64,000 bases of DNA. It comes from Ruminobacter amylophilus. GTDB lineage: Bacteria > Pseudomonadota > Gammaproteobacteria > Enterobacterales > Succinivibrionaceae. Position 1 is the stretch's first letter, and each line of letters opens with the position of its first letter. Positions 1 to 8,176 of the stretch are shown here, one piece after another. The translations under genes were made by a program, and so were the position numbers. The stretch lies in assembly GCF_900115655.1 (NCBI RefSeq), contig NZ_FOXF01000008.1:1-64000 (forward strand). Reading direction: 5' to 3'. The notes below the pieces were generated by a model that saw nothing but the letters and a program-made list of their open reading frames with translations, did not search any database and was not told where the DNA came from.

Positions 1-333
1 AGCTGCCCGTATGGTTATTCTGGCATTCGGAACTTTTGCGGGAATAGGTTCCATAAAATGATGTCCGCATTCTCTGCATTTATAACCATGGTAGTAAAAA
101 ACAAGACTTTGCCTGTGTTTTGGAAGAAACGGAAAATCCTTAATTTCCGTGGAATGTCTGGCATGAACATACACGTTCATTTTCCCGCAAAAAGGACATC
201 TCATGTTCGACGTTTGGCGGTTGCTTTCGAAAGAATAAACGGATTTTAAGGTTTTGGGATCGAAGCTGTGGGAAACAGCAGTAAATGGGTGGCAAACTGA
301 GTTTATCTGTGTATCATTCGTCTGAAGGGGCAT
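1..333 (-). CDS. ISL3-family transposase, N-terminal part (runs off window edge)
   Basis: Reading the minus strand from ATG at 333 gives 111 codons open to the window edge. Residues about 53-58 carry CPFCGK and residues about 85-91 carry CRECGH, a pair of Cys-x2-Cys knuckles. Between them is a stretch with H-A-R...IKDFPFLP...VFYYHGYKC, followed by F-x-E-P-x-P and ARITIRA. This is the layout of the zinc-binding head of ISL3 transposases (zf-ISL3, then helix-turn-helix); the catalytic DDE domain would lie outside the window. The first 50 residues are not recognisable and the true start could be a later ATG such as that at 204. No frameshift is seen in the visible part. The call rests on the knuckle spacing and flanking pattern only. 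Confidence 0.7.
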   Translation of the reverse strand, partial: MPLQTNDTQINSVCHPFTAVSHSFDPKTLKSVYSFESNRQTSNMRCPFCGKMNVYVHARHSTEIKDFPFLPKHRQSLVFYYHGYKCRECGHHFMEPIPAKVPNARITIRAA

Positions 334-397
334 AAAGTATCTCTATTTGTTTTTGTGTGGTAACTTAAATACTAGAATACTTTTGCCCCTTCTTCAA

Positions 398-430
398 TAT
401 CTACATTCCCAACAATTCCGAGAAGAACCC
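398..430 (-). repeat. candidate terminal inverted repeat of the ISL3-like element
   Basis: Read on the minus strand, the stretch begins GGGTTCTTCTCGGAATTG, which resembles the GG-x-TCTT start of many ISL3-family ends, and it lies about 65 bases outside the transposase start, where an end is expected. The partner end is beyond the window, so the boundary is inference. Confidence 0.35.
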
Positions 431-454
431 TATTTTTAATATTCTTTTTCAGTG

Positions 455-482
455 TTTATCTTTCTGTAAAATAAGTTATAAT
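455..482 (+). promoter_or_regulatory. candidate sigma-70 promoter for aroK-aroB
   Basis: A perfect -10 TATAAT lies at 477-482, with a weak -35 TTTATC at 455-460 and a 16-base spacer. It falls in the gap between the transposase end and aroK, about 60 bases before the aroK start. Confidence 0.45.
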
Positions 483-542
483 CATTCATTATCTAGTCGA
501 TGATGTCTATAACTATAAGTTAATTTAGGGCTATTAAGCATT

Positions 543-1070
543 ATGTCTGAATCTCAGAATATATTTCTAGTAGGGCCAATGGGGGCTGGTAAAAGTACGA
601 TAGGTAAAATTCTGTCTGAGCTTACTTCTTTACCTTTGATCGATTCTGACACTGAAATTGAAAAAAGAACTGGTGCGGATATATCTTGGGTTTTTGATGT
701 TGAGGGGGAAGAAGGGTTTAGAAAAAGAGAGGAAGTCGTTATTGACGAACTTACTCAGAAAAAGGGAATTATACTTGCTACAGGTGGCGGGGCTGTGAAG
801 AATTCCAACAACAGAAAGGCTCTTTCTTCCAGAGGTGTTGTGGTTTATTTAAAAACATCAGTTGATAAGCAATATCAGAGAACTTGCAGAGACACCAGAC
901 GTCCTTTGTTAAATAATTCCGACCCTTTGGGAACTTTAACCCGTTTAATGGCTGAAAGAGAGCCGTTATATATGGAAGTGGCTGACATAGTTGTTGAAAC
1001 GGATCAGTATTCAGCAAAGCAGATTGCTTTACAGATTGTTGATAAGTTTGATGAGCTGAAGGATATGTAA
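543..1070 (+). CDS. aroK: shikimate kinase
   Basis: Phosphorylates shikimate to shikimate 3-phosphate in the chorismate pathway (cytoplasm). The 175-residue protein opens with the P-loop GPMGAGKST at residues 11-19, then the substrate-binding DSD near residue 36, FR-x-RE near residue 60 and the GGG loop near residue 82, all in the family order; length is normal (E. coli AroK 173). The stop codon overlaps the aroB start by one base (TAATG), so the two are translated together, as in E. coli. The gene comes directly after the mobile-element end, so upstream neighbours found in relatives (pilus genes pilMNOPQ) are not next to it here. Confidence 0.97.
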   Translation: MSESQNIFLVGPMGAGKSTIGKILSELTSLPLIDSDTEIEKRTGADISWVFDVEGEEGFRKREEVVIDELTQKKGIILATGGGAVKNSNNRKALSSRGVVVYLKTSVDKQYQRTCRDTRRPLLNNSDPLGTLTRLMAEREPLYMEVADIVVETDQYSAKQIALQIVDKFDELKDM

Positions 1071-2146
1071 TGAAAACTTTAACTGTTGATTTAGGTGATC
1101 GTAGTTATCCTATTTTTATAGACTGCGGCCTTCTCGAGCGTGAAGACGTCTGGGGCGGTTATATTAAGAAGAAAGGTAATGTTGTAATAGTTACCAATAC
1201 TACTGTTTGTACCTGGTATCTTTCTAAGTTGGAAGAATCAATTGCCAGATTAGGATATAAAGTTTCGAGCTGCATACTTCCTGATGGTGAAAAGTATAAG
1301 AATTTAGAAAGCTTTAATCAGATTATGACTTTTCTTCTGGAGCATAACTGCGGTCGTGATACTACTCTTGTTGCTCTCGGTGGTGGTGTGATTGGAGATC
1401 TGACTGGGTTTGCCGCTGCTTCATTCCAGAGAGGTGTTGATTTTATTCAGGTTCCTACAACATTGTTATCTCATGTCGATTCATCAGTGGGAGGAAAAAC
1501 AGGAATAAATCACCCTCTTGGCAAAAATATGATAGGAGCTTTTTATCAGCCTAAGGCAGTTATTATTGATCTGAACTGTTTGAAAACACTTCCTGAACGT
1601 GAGCTTGCTGCCGGAATGGCCGAAGTTATCAAGTATGGTATTATTTGGGATAATTCGTTCTTCAAGTTTCTTGAAGAACATACTGACAATATATGGAAGC
1701 TTGATTTTGATGTTATATCAGAAGTCGTTTACAGATGTTGTTCAATTAAGGCAGAAGTTGTTCATCAGGATGAGAAGGAAGGTGGTATTCGTGCCATCCT
1801 TAATTTAGGACATACCTTCGGTCATGCCATTGAGACTTTTATGGGGTATGGAGTATGGCTTCACGGAGAAGCTGTTGCTGCAGGTACCGTAATGGCATCA
1901 CGTGTCGCATTAATAAGAGGATATTTGTCAGTCGACGAATTCAATCGTATTGTTGCTTTATTAAAGAATAACAGACTTCCTGTTTCCAAGCCTGAAAATA
2001 TGACAACTGATGATTTTATGAAACTCATGATACATGATAAAAAAGCATTAAATGGTCATATTCGCTACATTATTCCTGATGCTCTCGGAAAATCTTCTGT
2101 AAAGGATGATTTGTCACAGGCTGAGATTGTAGAAGCAACAAAGTAA
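1070..2146 (+). CDS. aroB: 3-dehydroquinate synthase
   Basis: Converts DAHP to 3-dehydroquinate, an NAD- and Zn/Co-dependent step of the shikimate pathway. The 358-residue protein has DGEKYKN for NAD contact, then GGGVIGDLTGFAAASFQRG and VPTTLLSHVDSSVGGKTG, followed by the metal-ligand region (E near residue 184, LNLGHTFGHAIE, and LHGEAVAAG). Length matches the family (E. coli 362). It overlaps aroK by one base and is followed by a 347-base gap, so the aro pair is a unit separate from damX. Confidence 0.97.
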   Translation: MKTLTVDLGDRSYPIFIDCGLLEREDVWGGYIKKKGNVVIVTNTTVCTWYLSKLEESIARLGYKVSSCILPDGEKYKNLESFNQIMTFLLEHNCGRDTTLVALGGGVIGDLTGFAAASFQRGVDFIQVPTTLLSHVDSSVGGKTGINHPLGKNMIGAFYQPKAVIIDLNCLKTLPERELAAGMAEVIKYGIIWDNSFFKFLEEHTDNIWKLDFDVISEVVYRCCSIKAEVVHQDEKEGGIRAILNLGHTFGHAIETFMGYGVWLHGEAVAAGTVMASRVALIRGYLSVDEFNRIVALLKNNRLPVSKPENMTTDDFMKLMIHDKKALNGHIRYIIPDALGKSSVKDDLSQAEIVEATK

Positions 2147-2169
2147 TCCTTGTTTTATCTGCTTGTTTA

Positions 2170-2199
2170 AAGAGAAAGCTGAATATCCGGCTTTCTCTT
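2170..2199 (+). terminator. hairpin after aroB
   Basis: Ten-base perfect stem AAGAGAAAGC / GCTTTCTCTT with a 10-base loop, 24 bases after the aroB stop. There is no clear T-run on the plus side, so it may be a weak terminator or an mRNA 3' end stabiliser. Confidence 0.4.
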
Positions 2200-2277
2200 C
2201 GTATAGCACGTTCCATTTGTTTAATATTCTATTTTTTCTAGTATATTCACAGTCTTTGTAGTAAAAAAATTGTAAAT

Positions 2278-2307
2278 TTGTATGACTGTAATAATATCTA
2301 ATATAAT
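2278..2307 (+). promoter_or_regulatory. candidate sigma-70 promoter for damX-rpe-gph
   Basis: TTGTAT at 2278-2283 and a perfect TATAAT at 2302-2307 with an 18-base spacer. This would put the transcript start near 2314, about 180 bases before damX. Confidence 0.5.
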
Positions 2308-2321
2308 TCATTGATCGGGTT

Positions 2322-2354
2322 TTATACGAAGGTATGCTTCGTCATAAAATTTTT
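2322..2354 (+). other. hairpin with T-run at the 5' end of the damX leader
   Basis: TTATACGAAG (2322-2331) pairs with CTTCGTCATAA (2337-2347) around a GTATG loop with one internal mismatch, followed by AATTTTT. It begins only about 8 bases after the predicted transcript start. It could be an attenuator or a 5' stabilising hairpin. The rest of the 2147-2493 gap shows no gene. Confidence 0.45.
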
Positions 2355-2493
2355 CATATTTGAGGTTGTTAATAGAGTCTTTTGAGGCCGGTGTTGTGTA
2401 TCAATCTGCCTGAGAAAGAAATTTTTTATAACTATTGGCCTAACATAATAAATATCTGTCGACTGATTATTAGCAATAGAGAAGGGAAATAAC

Positions 2494-4509
2494 ATGGCCT
2501 TGGAACAGTTACCACAACTAACTAGTCAAAAATCATTAGTAGAGCGAATTAAGTATCAGATTTCAGTAGGAGCCCCTTTTATTGTTATCAAAGGGAGTCT
2601 TGGTGCTGGAAAAACTGTTATATGTGAGCAACTTATTTCATCAGTTGATGACAAATTCATTAAGGCCTATATTCCCGGTTCTGGAAATCCGGATCTGACA
2701 AAGTGCAGAGAGATACTTTTAAATCAGATTTCCAATGCAAATAAGATTAATTCAAACGACAAGCTGATCGGTTCTGTTCAGAAAATGAATTTTGGCAAGA
2801 AGCGTGTACTGATTGTAATCGATGATTTTGATAATATTGCCGATCGTTTTATATCAGAACTTGTGGATATCTACAGTAAGTATAAAAAGGAGCAGTTGTT
2901 CTCAATTGTAACAACTGTTTCATCATCAGCAAAGCAGGCACAGAAAATCAGACAGCTTAATTCTCTATCCGTAGAACCAATGGATATGGAGATAAAACCA
3001 ATCAGTGTTCAGGAGAGCATTCTGGTCATGTCATACTACGGAAGCATGGTAGGAATGCGCGGTCTGGATGATCGTACATTGAAAAACAGTAAGGAACTTC
3101 AGGCTGCTAAAGGTAATCCTGGTGCGATTAAGAGTATGATCGAAGGTTTATCGGATACTGATAGCAACAAATATAATCCTATTGATAGGGCAAGGAGACG
3201 CAGAAAAGCTACTTTAACCGCTTTGTTTGGTGGAGCTGCTATAGCCGTAATGGTTGCAGGTGCCCTTGTTTTTGTTATTAAATATCAGAATAAGCCTCTT
3301 GTGGATAATTCTATTATTACTGAACAGAATCAGAAAGCTCAGGATGTACTCAATGCCATAGAAGATGATGATAAAAATGTAGATTCACTGATGCCGGAGC
3401 TTTCAAAGACCAGAGATGACCTTAATCCGTTGATTACTGTTGAAGACGCAGAAAAAACACATAAAAACATTGAGGATGACGGTGCCTTAAAAGATAAGAG
3501 AGATGTGGCACAAGATAATATTGACAAACTAGAAGTCAATAAGGAAAGTGTTGCTTCAGATTCTAAAATTATTATTTCAGATGAAGACAATGCAGAAGTT
3601 ATTGAGGAAATTAATAAAAAGAACGCTATTGGTAAGGATGTGGAGCTGTTAAAGGCTGAAGCTGATATTGATGCAAAGGCAAAAGTTTTAGCTGAAGAAA
3701 GAAAGAAACAGGAGTTAGCTAAACTAGAAGAGGAAAAGAAAGCCGAGGAGAAAAAGAAGGCTGCGGAATTAAAGGCAAAGCTTGAAGCTGAAAAGAAAGC
3801 TGCAGAAGAAAAGAAGGCTGCGGAATTAAAGGCAAAGCTTGAAGCTGAAAAGAAAGCTGCAGAAGAAAAGAAGGCTGCGGAGTTAAAGGCAAAGCTTGAA
3901 GCCGAAAAGAAAGCTGCAGAAGAAAAGAAGGCCGCGGAATTAAAGGCAAAGCTTGAAGCCGAAAAGAAAGCTGCAGAAGAAAAGAAGGCTGCGGAATTAA
4001 AGGCAAAGCTAGAAGCTGAAAAGAAAGCAGAGGAAGAAAAGAAGGCTGCGGAATTAAAGGCAAAGCTAGAAGCTGAAAAGAAAGCTGCAGAAGAAAAGAA
4101 GGCTGCGGAATTAAAGGCAAAGCTAGAAGCTGAAAAGAAAGCTGCAGAAGAAAAGAAGGCAGCTGAATTAAAGGCAAAACTTGAAGCTGAAAAGAAAGTG
4201 GCTGACGATTTGGCTGAGCAGAATAAGCTTAAGGAAAACAAACAATTATCTTTTGAAGAATTGAATGATTCTCATTATACTGTGCAGTTAGTTGCTACTT
4301 CAAAGAAGGCCGAGGCGGATCGTATTGCTAAATCGGTTGGTAATTCATGGGTTCTCTTCAGACAAAAGGATCAGCAGTACATAGTTATGTATGGCGATTT
4401 TAAAGACAGAAGTTCAGCAACGAAATCTATTTCTGGTTTGCCTGATGCAATTAAGAAAACAAAGCCATGGGCAAAAAATGTAGCTGCCGTTAAAAAGGAA
4501 ATTCAATGA
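2494..4509 (+). CDS. damX: DamX-type cell division protein: AAA ATPase, membrane anchor, long repeat, SPOR domain
   Basis: DamX is a division-site protein whose SPOR domain binds denuded septal peptidoglycan. The 671-residue product has a cytoplasmic P-loop ATPase-like region (GSLGAGKT near residues 34-41, [10 protein letters not shown] near 107), a basic RARRRRK stop-transfer, one membrane span at about 239-263, an acidic periplasmic linker, a Lys/Ala/Glu repeat block at 421-572 and a SPOR domain at about 594-671 ([18 protein letters not shown]). It is far longer than E. coli DamX (about 428), mostly because of the repeats. It overlaps rpe by ATGA. Position after aroB agrees with the name; the dam gene that normally follows is missing. 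Confidence 0.9.
   Translation: MALEQLPQLTSQKSLVERIKYQISVGAPFIVIKGSLGAGKTVICEQLISSVDDKFIKAYIPGSGNPDLTKCREILLNQISNANKINSNDKLIGSVQKMNFGKKRVLIVIDDFDNIADRFISELVDIYSKYKKEQLFSIVTTVSSSAKQAQKIRQLNSLSVEPMDMEIKPISVQESILVMSYYGSMVGMRGLDDRTLKNSKELQAAKGNPGAIKSMIEGLSDTDSNKYNPIDRARRRRKATLTALFGGAAIAVMVAGALVFVIKYQNKPLVDNSIITEQNQKAQDVLNAIEDDDKNVDSLMPELSKTRDDLNPLITVEDAEKTHKNIEDDGALKDKRDVAQDNIDKLEVNKESVASDSKIIISDEDNAEVIEEINKKNAIGKDVELLKAEADIDAKAKVLAEERKKQELAKLEEEKKAEEKKKAAELKAKLEAEKKAAEEKKAAELKAKLEAEKKAAEEKKAAELKAKLEAEKKAAEEKKAAELKAKLEAEKKAAEEKKAAELKAKLEAEKKAEEEKKAAELKAKLEAEKKAAEEKKAAELKAKLEAEKKAAEEKKAAELKAKLEAEKKVADDLAEQNKLKENKQLSFEELNDSHYTVQLVATSKKAEADRIAKSVGNSWVLFRQKDQQYIVMYGDFKDRSSATKSISGLPDAIKKTKPWAKNVAAVKKEIQ
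3754..4209 (+). repeat. eight tandem 57-base repeats inside damX
   Basis: Eight in-frame units of 19 codons each, core [19 protein letters not shown], run end to end. Units differ by a few silent changes (GCT/GCC, CTT/CTA), unit 5 has A-to-E in its end and unit 8 ends VADD. The pattern is that of a single charged alpha-helix or coiled coil in the periplasm. The antisense reading frames here are Ser/Ala/Phe-rich shadows of the repeat. Confidence 0.95.
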
Positions 4510-5174
4510 AATATATAATTGCTCCATCTATCTTATCAGCAGATTTGGCGCGTTTAGGTGATGATGTAAAAGAAGTATTGGATGCAGGAGCTGATGTTGT
4601 TCATTTTGATGTAATGGATAACCATTACGTGCCGAATCTTACGTTTGGACCTCAAATCTGCAGTGCCCTGCGCAAGTACGGAATTGAAGCTCCTATAGAT
4701 GCTCATCTCATGGTAACACCAGTTGATGACTTGATTGGTTCATTTGCTGATGCCGGAGCAACAAGCATTACTTTCCATCCTGAAGCATCTAAGCATATTG
4801 ACAGATCTCTTCAGCTTATCAAAAGTCGTGGATGCAAGGCTGGTTTAGCCTTGAATCCTGCCACACCTTTGAATGTGCTTGATTATGTATGGGATAAGCT
4901 CGATATGGTTGTGATTATGTCAGTAAATCCAGGATTCGGCGGTCAGAGTTTTATTCCAAGTGCTCTCAAAAAGATCAGTGCATTAAGAGCCGCTGCTGTG
5001 AAAAACGGTAGAGATGATCTGATAATCGAGGTTGATGGTGGAGTTAAGCCAAATAATATCGGTGAGATAGCATCTGCCGGGGCTAATATGTTTGTGGCCG
5101 GTTCAGCTATTTTTGGTTCAGATGACTACAGAAAAGTTATATCTTCGATGCGTTCTGAACTGGAGAAAATCTAA
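4506..5174 (+). CDS. rpe: ribulose-phosphate 3-epimerase
   Basis: Interconverts ribulose 5-phosphate and xylulose 5-phosphate in the pentose phosphate pathway. The 222-residue TIM barrel shows the family signatures in order: [13 protein letters not shown], the metal-binding [33 protein letters not shown] and [10 protein letters not shown]. Length agrees with E. coli Rpe (225). The start overlaps the damX stop as ATGA and the stop overlaps gph (TAATG), so damX, rpe and gph form one translationally coupled unit. Confidence 0.97.
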   Translation: MKYIIAPSILSADLARLGDDVKEVLDAGADVVHFDVMDNHYVPNLTFGPQICSALRKYGIEAPIDAHLMVTPVDDLIGSFADAGATSITFHPEASKHIDRSLQLIKSRGCKAGLALNPATPLNVLDYVWDKLDMVVIMSVNPGFGGQSFIPSALKKISALRAAAVKNGRDDLIIEVDGGVKPNNIGEIASAGANMFVAGSAIFGSDDYRKVISSMRSELEKI

Positions 5175-5866
5175 TGCATGAGCTTAGAGTTCCCCAACTT
5201 ATTATGTTTGATCTTGACGGAACTCTGGCAGACACAGCGTGCCAGCTTGGACATGCTGTGAATGAGGCTCTTAAAGCAGTTGGCTATCCGGTGATTTCTA
5301 TGGAAAGACTGAGAAGTTATATTGGTAATGGGGCCGCATTACTTGTTGCCAGAGCACTGGCTGGCAGGCGTGATATTGCATTGACTGATGTGGATGAGAA
5401 GTTACTGTCAGATGCTCGTAATGTTTTTAATGAAGCATATTTGTCATGTTGTGACTGTAAAGACTGCATTTATCCGGGTGTTTTTACAACACTGTCCTCA
5501 CTGAAATCACTGGGAATAAAGTTAGCGGTGGTTACTAATAAGCCTCACAGGTTTATAGAGCCGGTTTTGGCACCGTCTGGTTTACTTGATTGCTTTGATT
5601 ACTGGCTTGGCAGCGAAATCATTTCTGAAAAGAAACCGGATCCTGCTCCTTTGAATTATGTGGCCTCAATGCTTAATGTCAATGTGTATGATTCCTGGAT
5701 GGTGGGGGATTCAATTAATGACGTTGAGGCGGCAGTAAATACCGGCATTCCCGGTATTGCCGTGACATTTGGATATAATCAGGGAATTGATTTTAGAAAG
5801 GCCGGTGCCAGTCGGATTATAGATAGATTTTCAGATATTTCAGAAATAATAAGAGAGCTTAAATAG
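5174..5866 (+). CDS. gph: phosphoglycolate phosphatase (HAD family)
   Basis: Dephosphorylates 2-phosphoglycolate, which comes from repair of oxidised DNA ends. The 230-residue HAD hydrolase has the nucleophile motif MFDLDGTLADT near residues 12-22, motif II VVTNKP, the Lys of motif III in SEKKPDPAP and the acidic motif IV MVGDSINDVEAA. It is about 20 residues shorter than E. coli Gph. Its place right after rpe and before trpS supports Gph over other HAD phosphatases, although substrate cannot be read from sequence. Confidence 0.9.
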   Translation: MHELRVPQLIMFDLDGTLADTACQLGHAVNEALKAVGYPVISMERLRSYIGNGAALLVARALAGRRDIALTDVDEKLLSDARNVFNEAYLSCCDCKDCIYPGVFTTLSSLKSLGIKLAVVTNKPHRFIEPVLAPSGLLDCFDYWLGSEIISEKKPDPAPLNYVASMLNVNVYDSWMVGDSINDVEAAVNTGIPGIAVTFGYNQGIDFRKAGASRIIDRFSDISEIIRELK

Positions 5867-5892
5867 CTTCTTTTATTGTTCAATTAATAAGT

Positions 5893-5951
5893 TATAATAC
5901 CATCTGAAAATTCAAGTTGTGTCAGGGACATGTGCTGTATCTGTGTCCTGA
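5893..5951 (+). promoter_or_regulatory. candidate promoter -10 and leader hairpin before trpS
   Basis: TATAAT at 5893-5898 (no good -35 seen) is followed at 5922-5951 by a hairpin, TCAGG-G-ACATG against TGTGTCCTGA, about 10 pairs with one bulged G. The pair suggests that trpS has its own start of transcription and a structured 5' leader. Confidence 0.4.
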
Positions 5952-6009
5952 AAATTACATTAATAAAGTTCTGGTAGAAGGACTGTATAAATTAGGAATC
6001 TTTACTGTT

Positions 6010-7008
6010 ATGAAAGAAATAGTGTTTAGTGCTGCTCAGCCGTCAGGTGAATTATCCATTGGTAACTACATTGGTGCATTGCGTCAATGGGTAAAAATGC
6101 AGGAACAGTACGATTGTGTATATAGTGTTGTTGACCAGCATGCCATTACGGTAAGACAGGATCCTGCAGCCCTGCATCAGGCAAGCTTTAATACTCTTGC
6201 GCTGTATCTGGCAATTGGCATCGACCCTGCAAAATGTACCCTGTTCCTACAGTCACATGTACCTGCTCACGCTCAGCTTTCATGGATTCTTAACTGTTAT
6301 ACACAGATGGGGGAACTGAGCAGAATGACTCAGTTTAAGGATAAGTCTCAGCGTTACGGCAACGCCGGTACTACAGCGGGCCTTTTTGATTATCCTGTAC
6401 TTATGGCTGCAGACATTCTGCTTTATCAGGCAAGCCTCGTTCCTGTTGGAGAAGATCAGCTTCAGCATCTTGAACTTACAAGAGATATTGCATACAGATT
6501 CAATCAGTTATACGGTGATATTTTTGTACTGCCTAAGGGATTTGTTCCTGAATCTGGAGCTCGTGTAATGAGTCTTCAGGATCCTCATAAGAAAATGTCA
6601 AAGTCAGATGATAACAGAAATAATGTTATTACCATGCTCGAAGATCCTAAGAGTATTGTCAAGAAACTGAAGAAAGCTGTAACCGACAGTGATGAACCTC
6701 CTGTTGTTCGTTATGACTGGGAAAACAAGGCCGGTGTATCCAACCTGCTCGATTTAATGAGTGCCGTAACAGAAACTCCGGTAGCAGAACTTGAAAAGCA
6801 CTTTGAAGGCAAGATGTATGGTCATCTTAAGACTGAAGTTGCAGATGCGGTTGTTGCTTTCCTTGAACCTGTTCAGCAGCGTTATAAGGAACTCCGTGCT
6901 GACGAGACTTACCTGCGTGAAGTATTGAAGACTGGTGCGGATAAGGCTTCAGCCAGAGCTCAGATTATTCTTGATAAGGTATACAAGGCTGTAGGTTTCA
7001 TTTTATAG
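6010..7008 (+). CDS. trpS: tryptophan--tRNA ligase
   Basis: Class I aminoacyl-tRNA synthetase charging tRNA-Trp. The frame is open from 5917, but ATG at 6010 gives [20 protein letters not shown], which fits the usual N-terminus, and a 332-residue product (E. coli 334). The HIGH-equivalent is the [13 protein letters not shown] segment; the KMSKS loop is KKMSKSDDN near residue 195; the Trp-pocket region has GVDP/IGID and the [17 protein letters not shown] block. An AGGA lies 12 bases before this ATG, somewhat far. It is the last gene of the classic aroKB-damX-rpe-gph-trpS order. Confidence 0.96.
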   Translation: MKEIVFSAAQPSGELSIGNYIGALRQWVKMQEQYDCVYSVVDQHAITVRQDPAALHQASFNTLALYLAIGIDPAKCTLFLQSHVPAHAQLSWILNCYTQMGELSRMTQFKDKSQRYGNAGTTAGLFDYPVLMAADILLYQASLVPVGEDQLQHLELTRDIAYRFNQLYGDIFVLPKGFVPESGARVMSLQDPHKKMSKSDDNRNNVITMLEDPKSIVKKLKKAVTDSDEPPVVRYDWENKAGVSNLLDLMSAVTETPVAELEKHFEGKMYGHLKTEVADAVVAFLEPVQQRYKELRADETYLREVLKTGADKASARAQIILDKVYKAVGFIL

Positions 7009-7048
7009 TTTCTAAACCTTAAATAGAGTTTATTACAGGACAACCGGT

Positions 7049-8176
7049 ATGTGGAGAATTCTAGGTGGCTTATTGCTTATGGCTGTTATTGGCGGGATTC
7101 TTTTTGCCGTCAATTATTCATCGATTTTGAAATATCCGGTTGTCGCTAATGAAAATAATTCACTGATGGCGGTTAGAGTTGCCGAGGTCGAGTATTCTTC
7201 CACCGGTACTAAGCTTCCTCTTGTTGGCAGAGTACATGCCAATCGTTCTGTACAGATTACTTCAGAAGTTACCGGCAGAATATCCAAAGTTTTTGTCAAA
7301 CCGACTCAGATGGTTAAGTCCGGAGATCTTTTAATTCAGCTGGAAAATGAGAGGCACAAGGCTTTACTGAAAGAATCAGAGATTGTTCTTAAGAATTATG
7401 AAAGACGTCTCGAAGTATCAGGAAAGCTGATAAACAAAGGTGTTGTCAGTCAGGATTCATATGAACAGCTCAGAGCTCAGGTAAAAGGTCAGGCCGCAGT
7501 CGTTGATGCGAGAAGAGCTGAACTAAACGAACGTGATATTCTGGCACCTTTTGAAGGAATACTGAGCCTTCACAACATTACTGCCGGCCAGCTGGTTAAA
7601 CCCGGGGTTGTTCTGCTGCAGCTTGATGATATCAGTCAGGTTTATGTCGATTTCCCTATTCCCGAACGTTTCCTTTCAAAAGTTGTTGTAGGACAGGAAG
7701 TTACTGCAACCACTGATGCATGGCCCGGACATGTATTCAGAGGAAAGGTAAAACAGATAGATACACATGTGAATGTAGACACACTGGCTGTCAGTGTGCG
7801 TATCTATTTCGATAATCCTGAATTTAAGCTTCTTGACGGCATGATGCTTCAGGTAGCACTTAATCTTGCTTCGGAAAAGCTTCCGGTCGTTCCTCTTAAA
7901 TCTCTTGTTTATGTTGGAGATGATCGTTTTGTTTACGTATTGAATGAAGATAACAGGGTATTCAGAAGAAAGGTTGCCTTAGGCCCCGTAAACGGAGCCA
8001 TGATAGCTATAAATCAGGGACTTAGAGTTGGAACAACCATTGTTGTGGAAGGGGTAGACAGACTTCATGACGGCGATACTGTTTCTGTTATAAAGCAGGA
8101 TGATATTGAAGCTCTTGGCGGTGAAGTTCCTCTGAAGAAGAAAGACAAGAACAATACCAGGGATCAGATGCTGTGA
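7049..8176 (+). CDS. RND efflux periplasmic adaptor (membrane fusion protein)
   Basis: Bridges an inner-membrane RND pump and an outer-membrane channel. The 375-residue protein has an N-terminal membrane segment (about residues 3-23), a biotinyl-lipoyl half-motif around VTGRISKVFVKPTQMVKSGDLL, a short alpha-hairpin (about 105-160), the second lipoyl half at ILAPFEGILSLHNITAGQLVKPG, then beta-barrel and membrane-proximal domains. The short hairpin is typical of adaptors of the MexH/VexC kind. An AGGA precedes the ATG by about 8 bases. The stop overlaps the pump gene start (GTGA). Substrate cannot be told. Confidence 0.9.
   Translation: MWRILGGLLLMAVIGGILFAVNYSSILKYPVVANENNSLMAVRVAEVEYSSTGTKLPLVGRVHANRSVQITSEVTGRISKVFVKPTQMVKSGDLLIQLENERHKALLKESEIVLKNYERRLEVSGKLINKGVVSQDSYEQLRAQVKGQAAVVDARRAELNERDILAPFEGILSLHNITAGQLVKPGVVLLQLDDISQVYVDFPIPERFLSKVVVGQEVTATTDAWPGHVFRGKVKQIDTHVNVDTLAVSVRIYFDNPEFKLLDGMMLQVALNLASEKLPVVPLKSLVYVGDDRFVYVLNEDNRVFRRKVALGPVNGAMIAINQGLRVGTTIVVEGVDRLHDGDTVSVIKQDDIEALGGEVPLKKKDKNNTRDQML

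Noticed and set aside
58-249. 63-codon plus-strand frame at the left edge
   Set aside because: The minus strand here encodes the CxxC zinc head of a transposase, so this is its shadow.
3339-4241. 300-codon minus-strand frame rich in Ser, Ala and Phe
   Set aside because: It is the antisense of the damX Lys/Ala/Glu repeats; no start signal and low complexity. A second antisense frame at 3719-4177 is rejected for the same reason.
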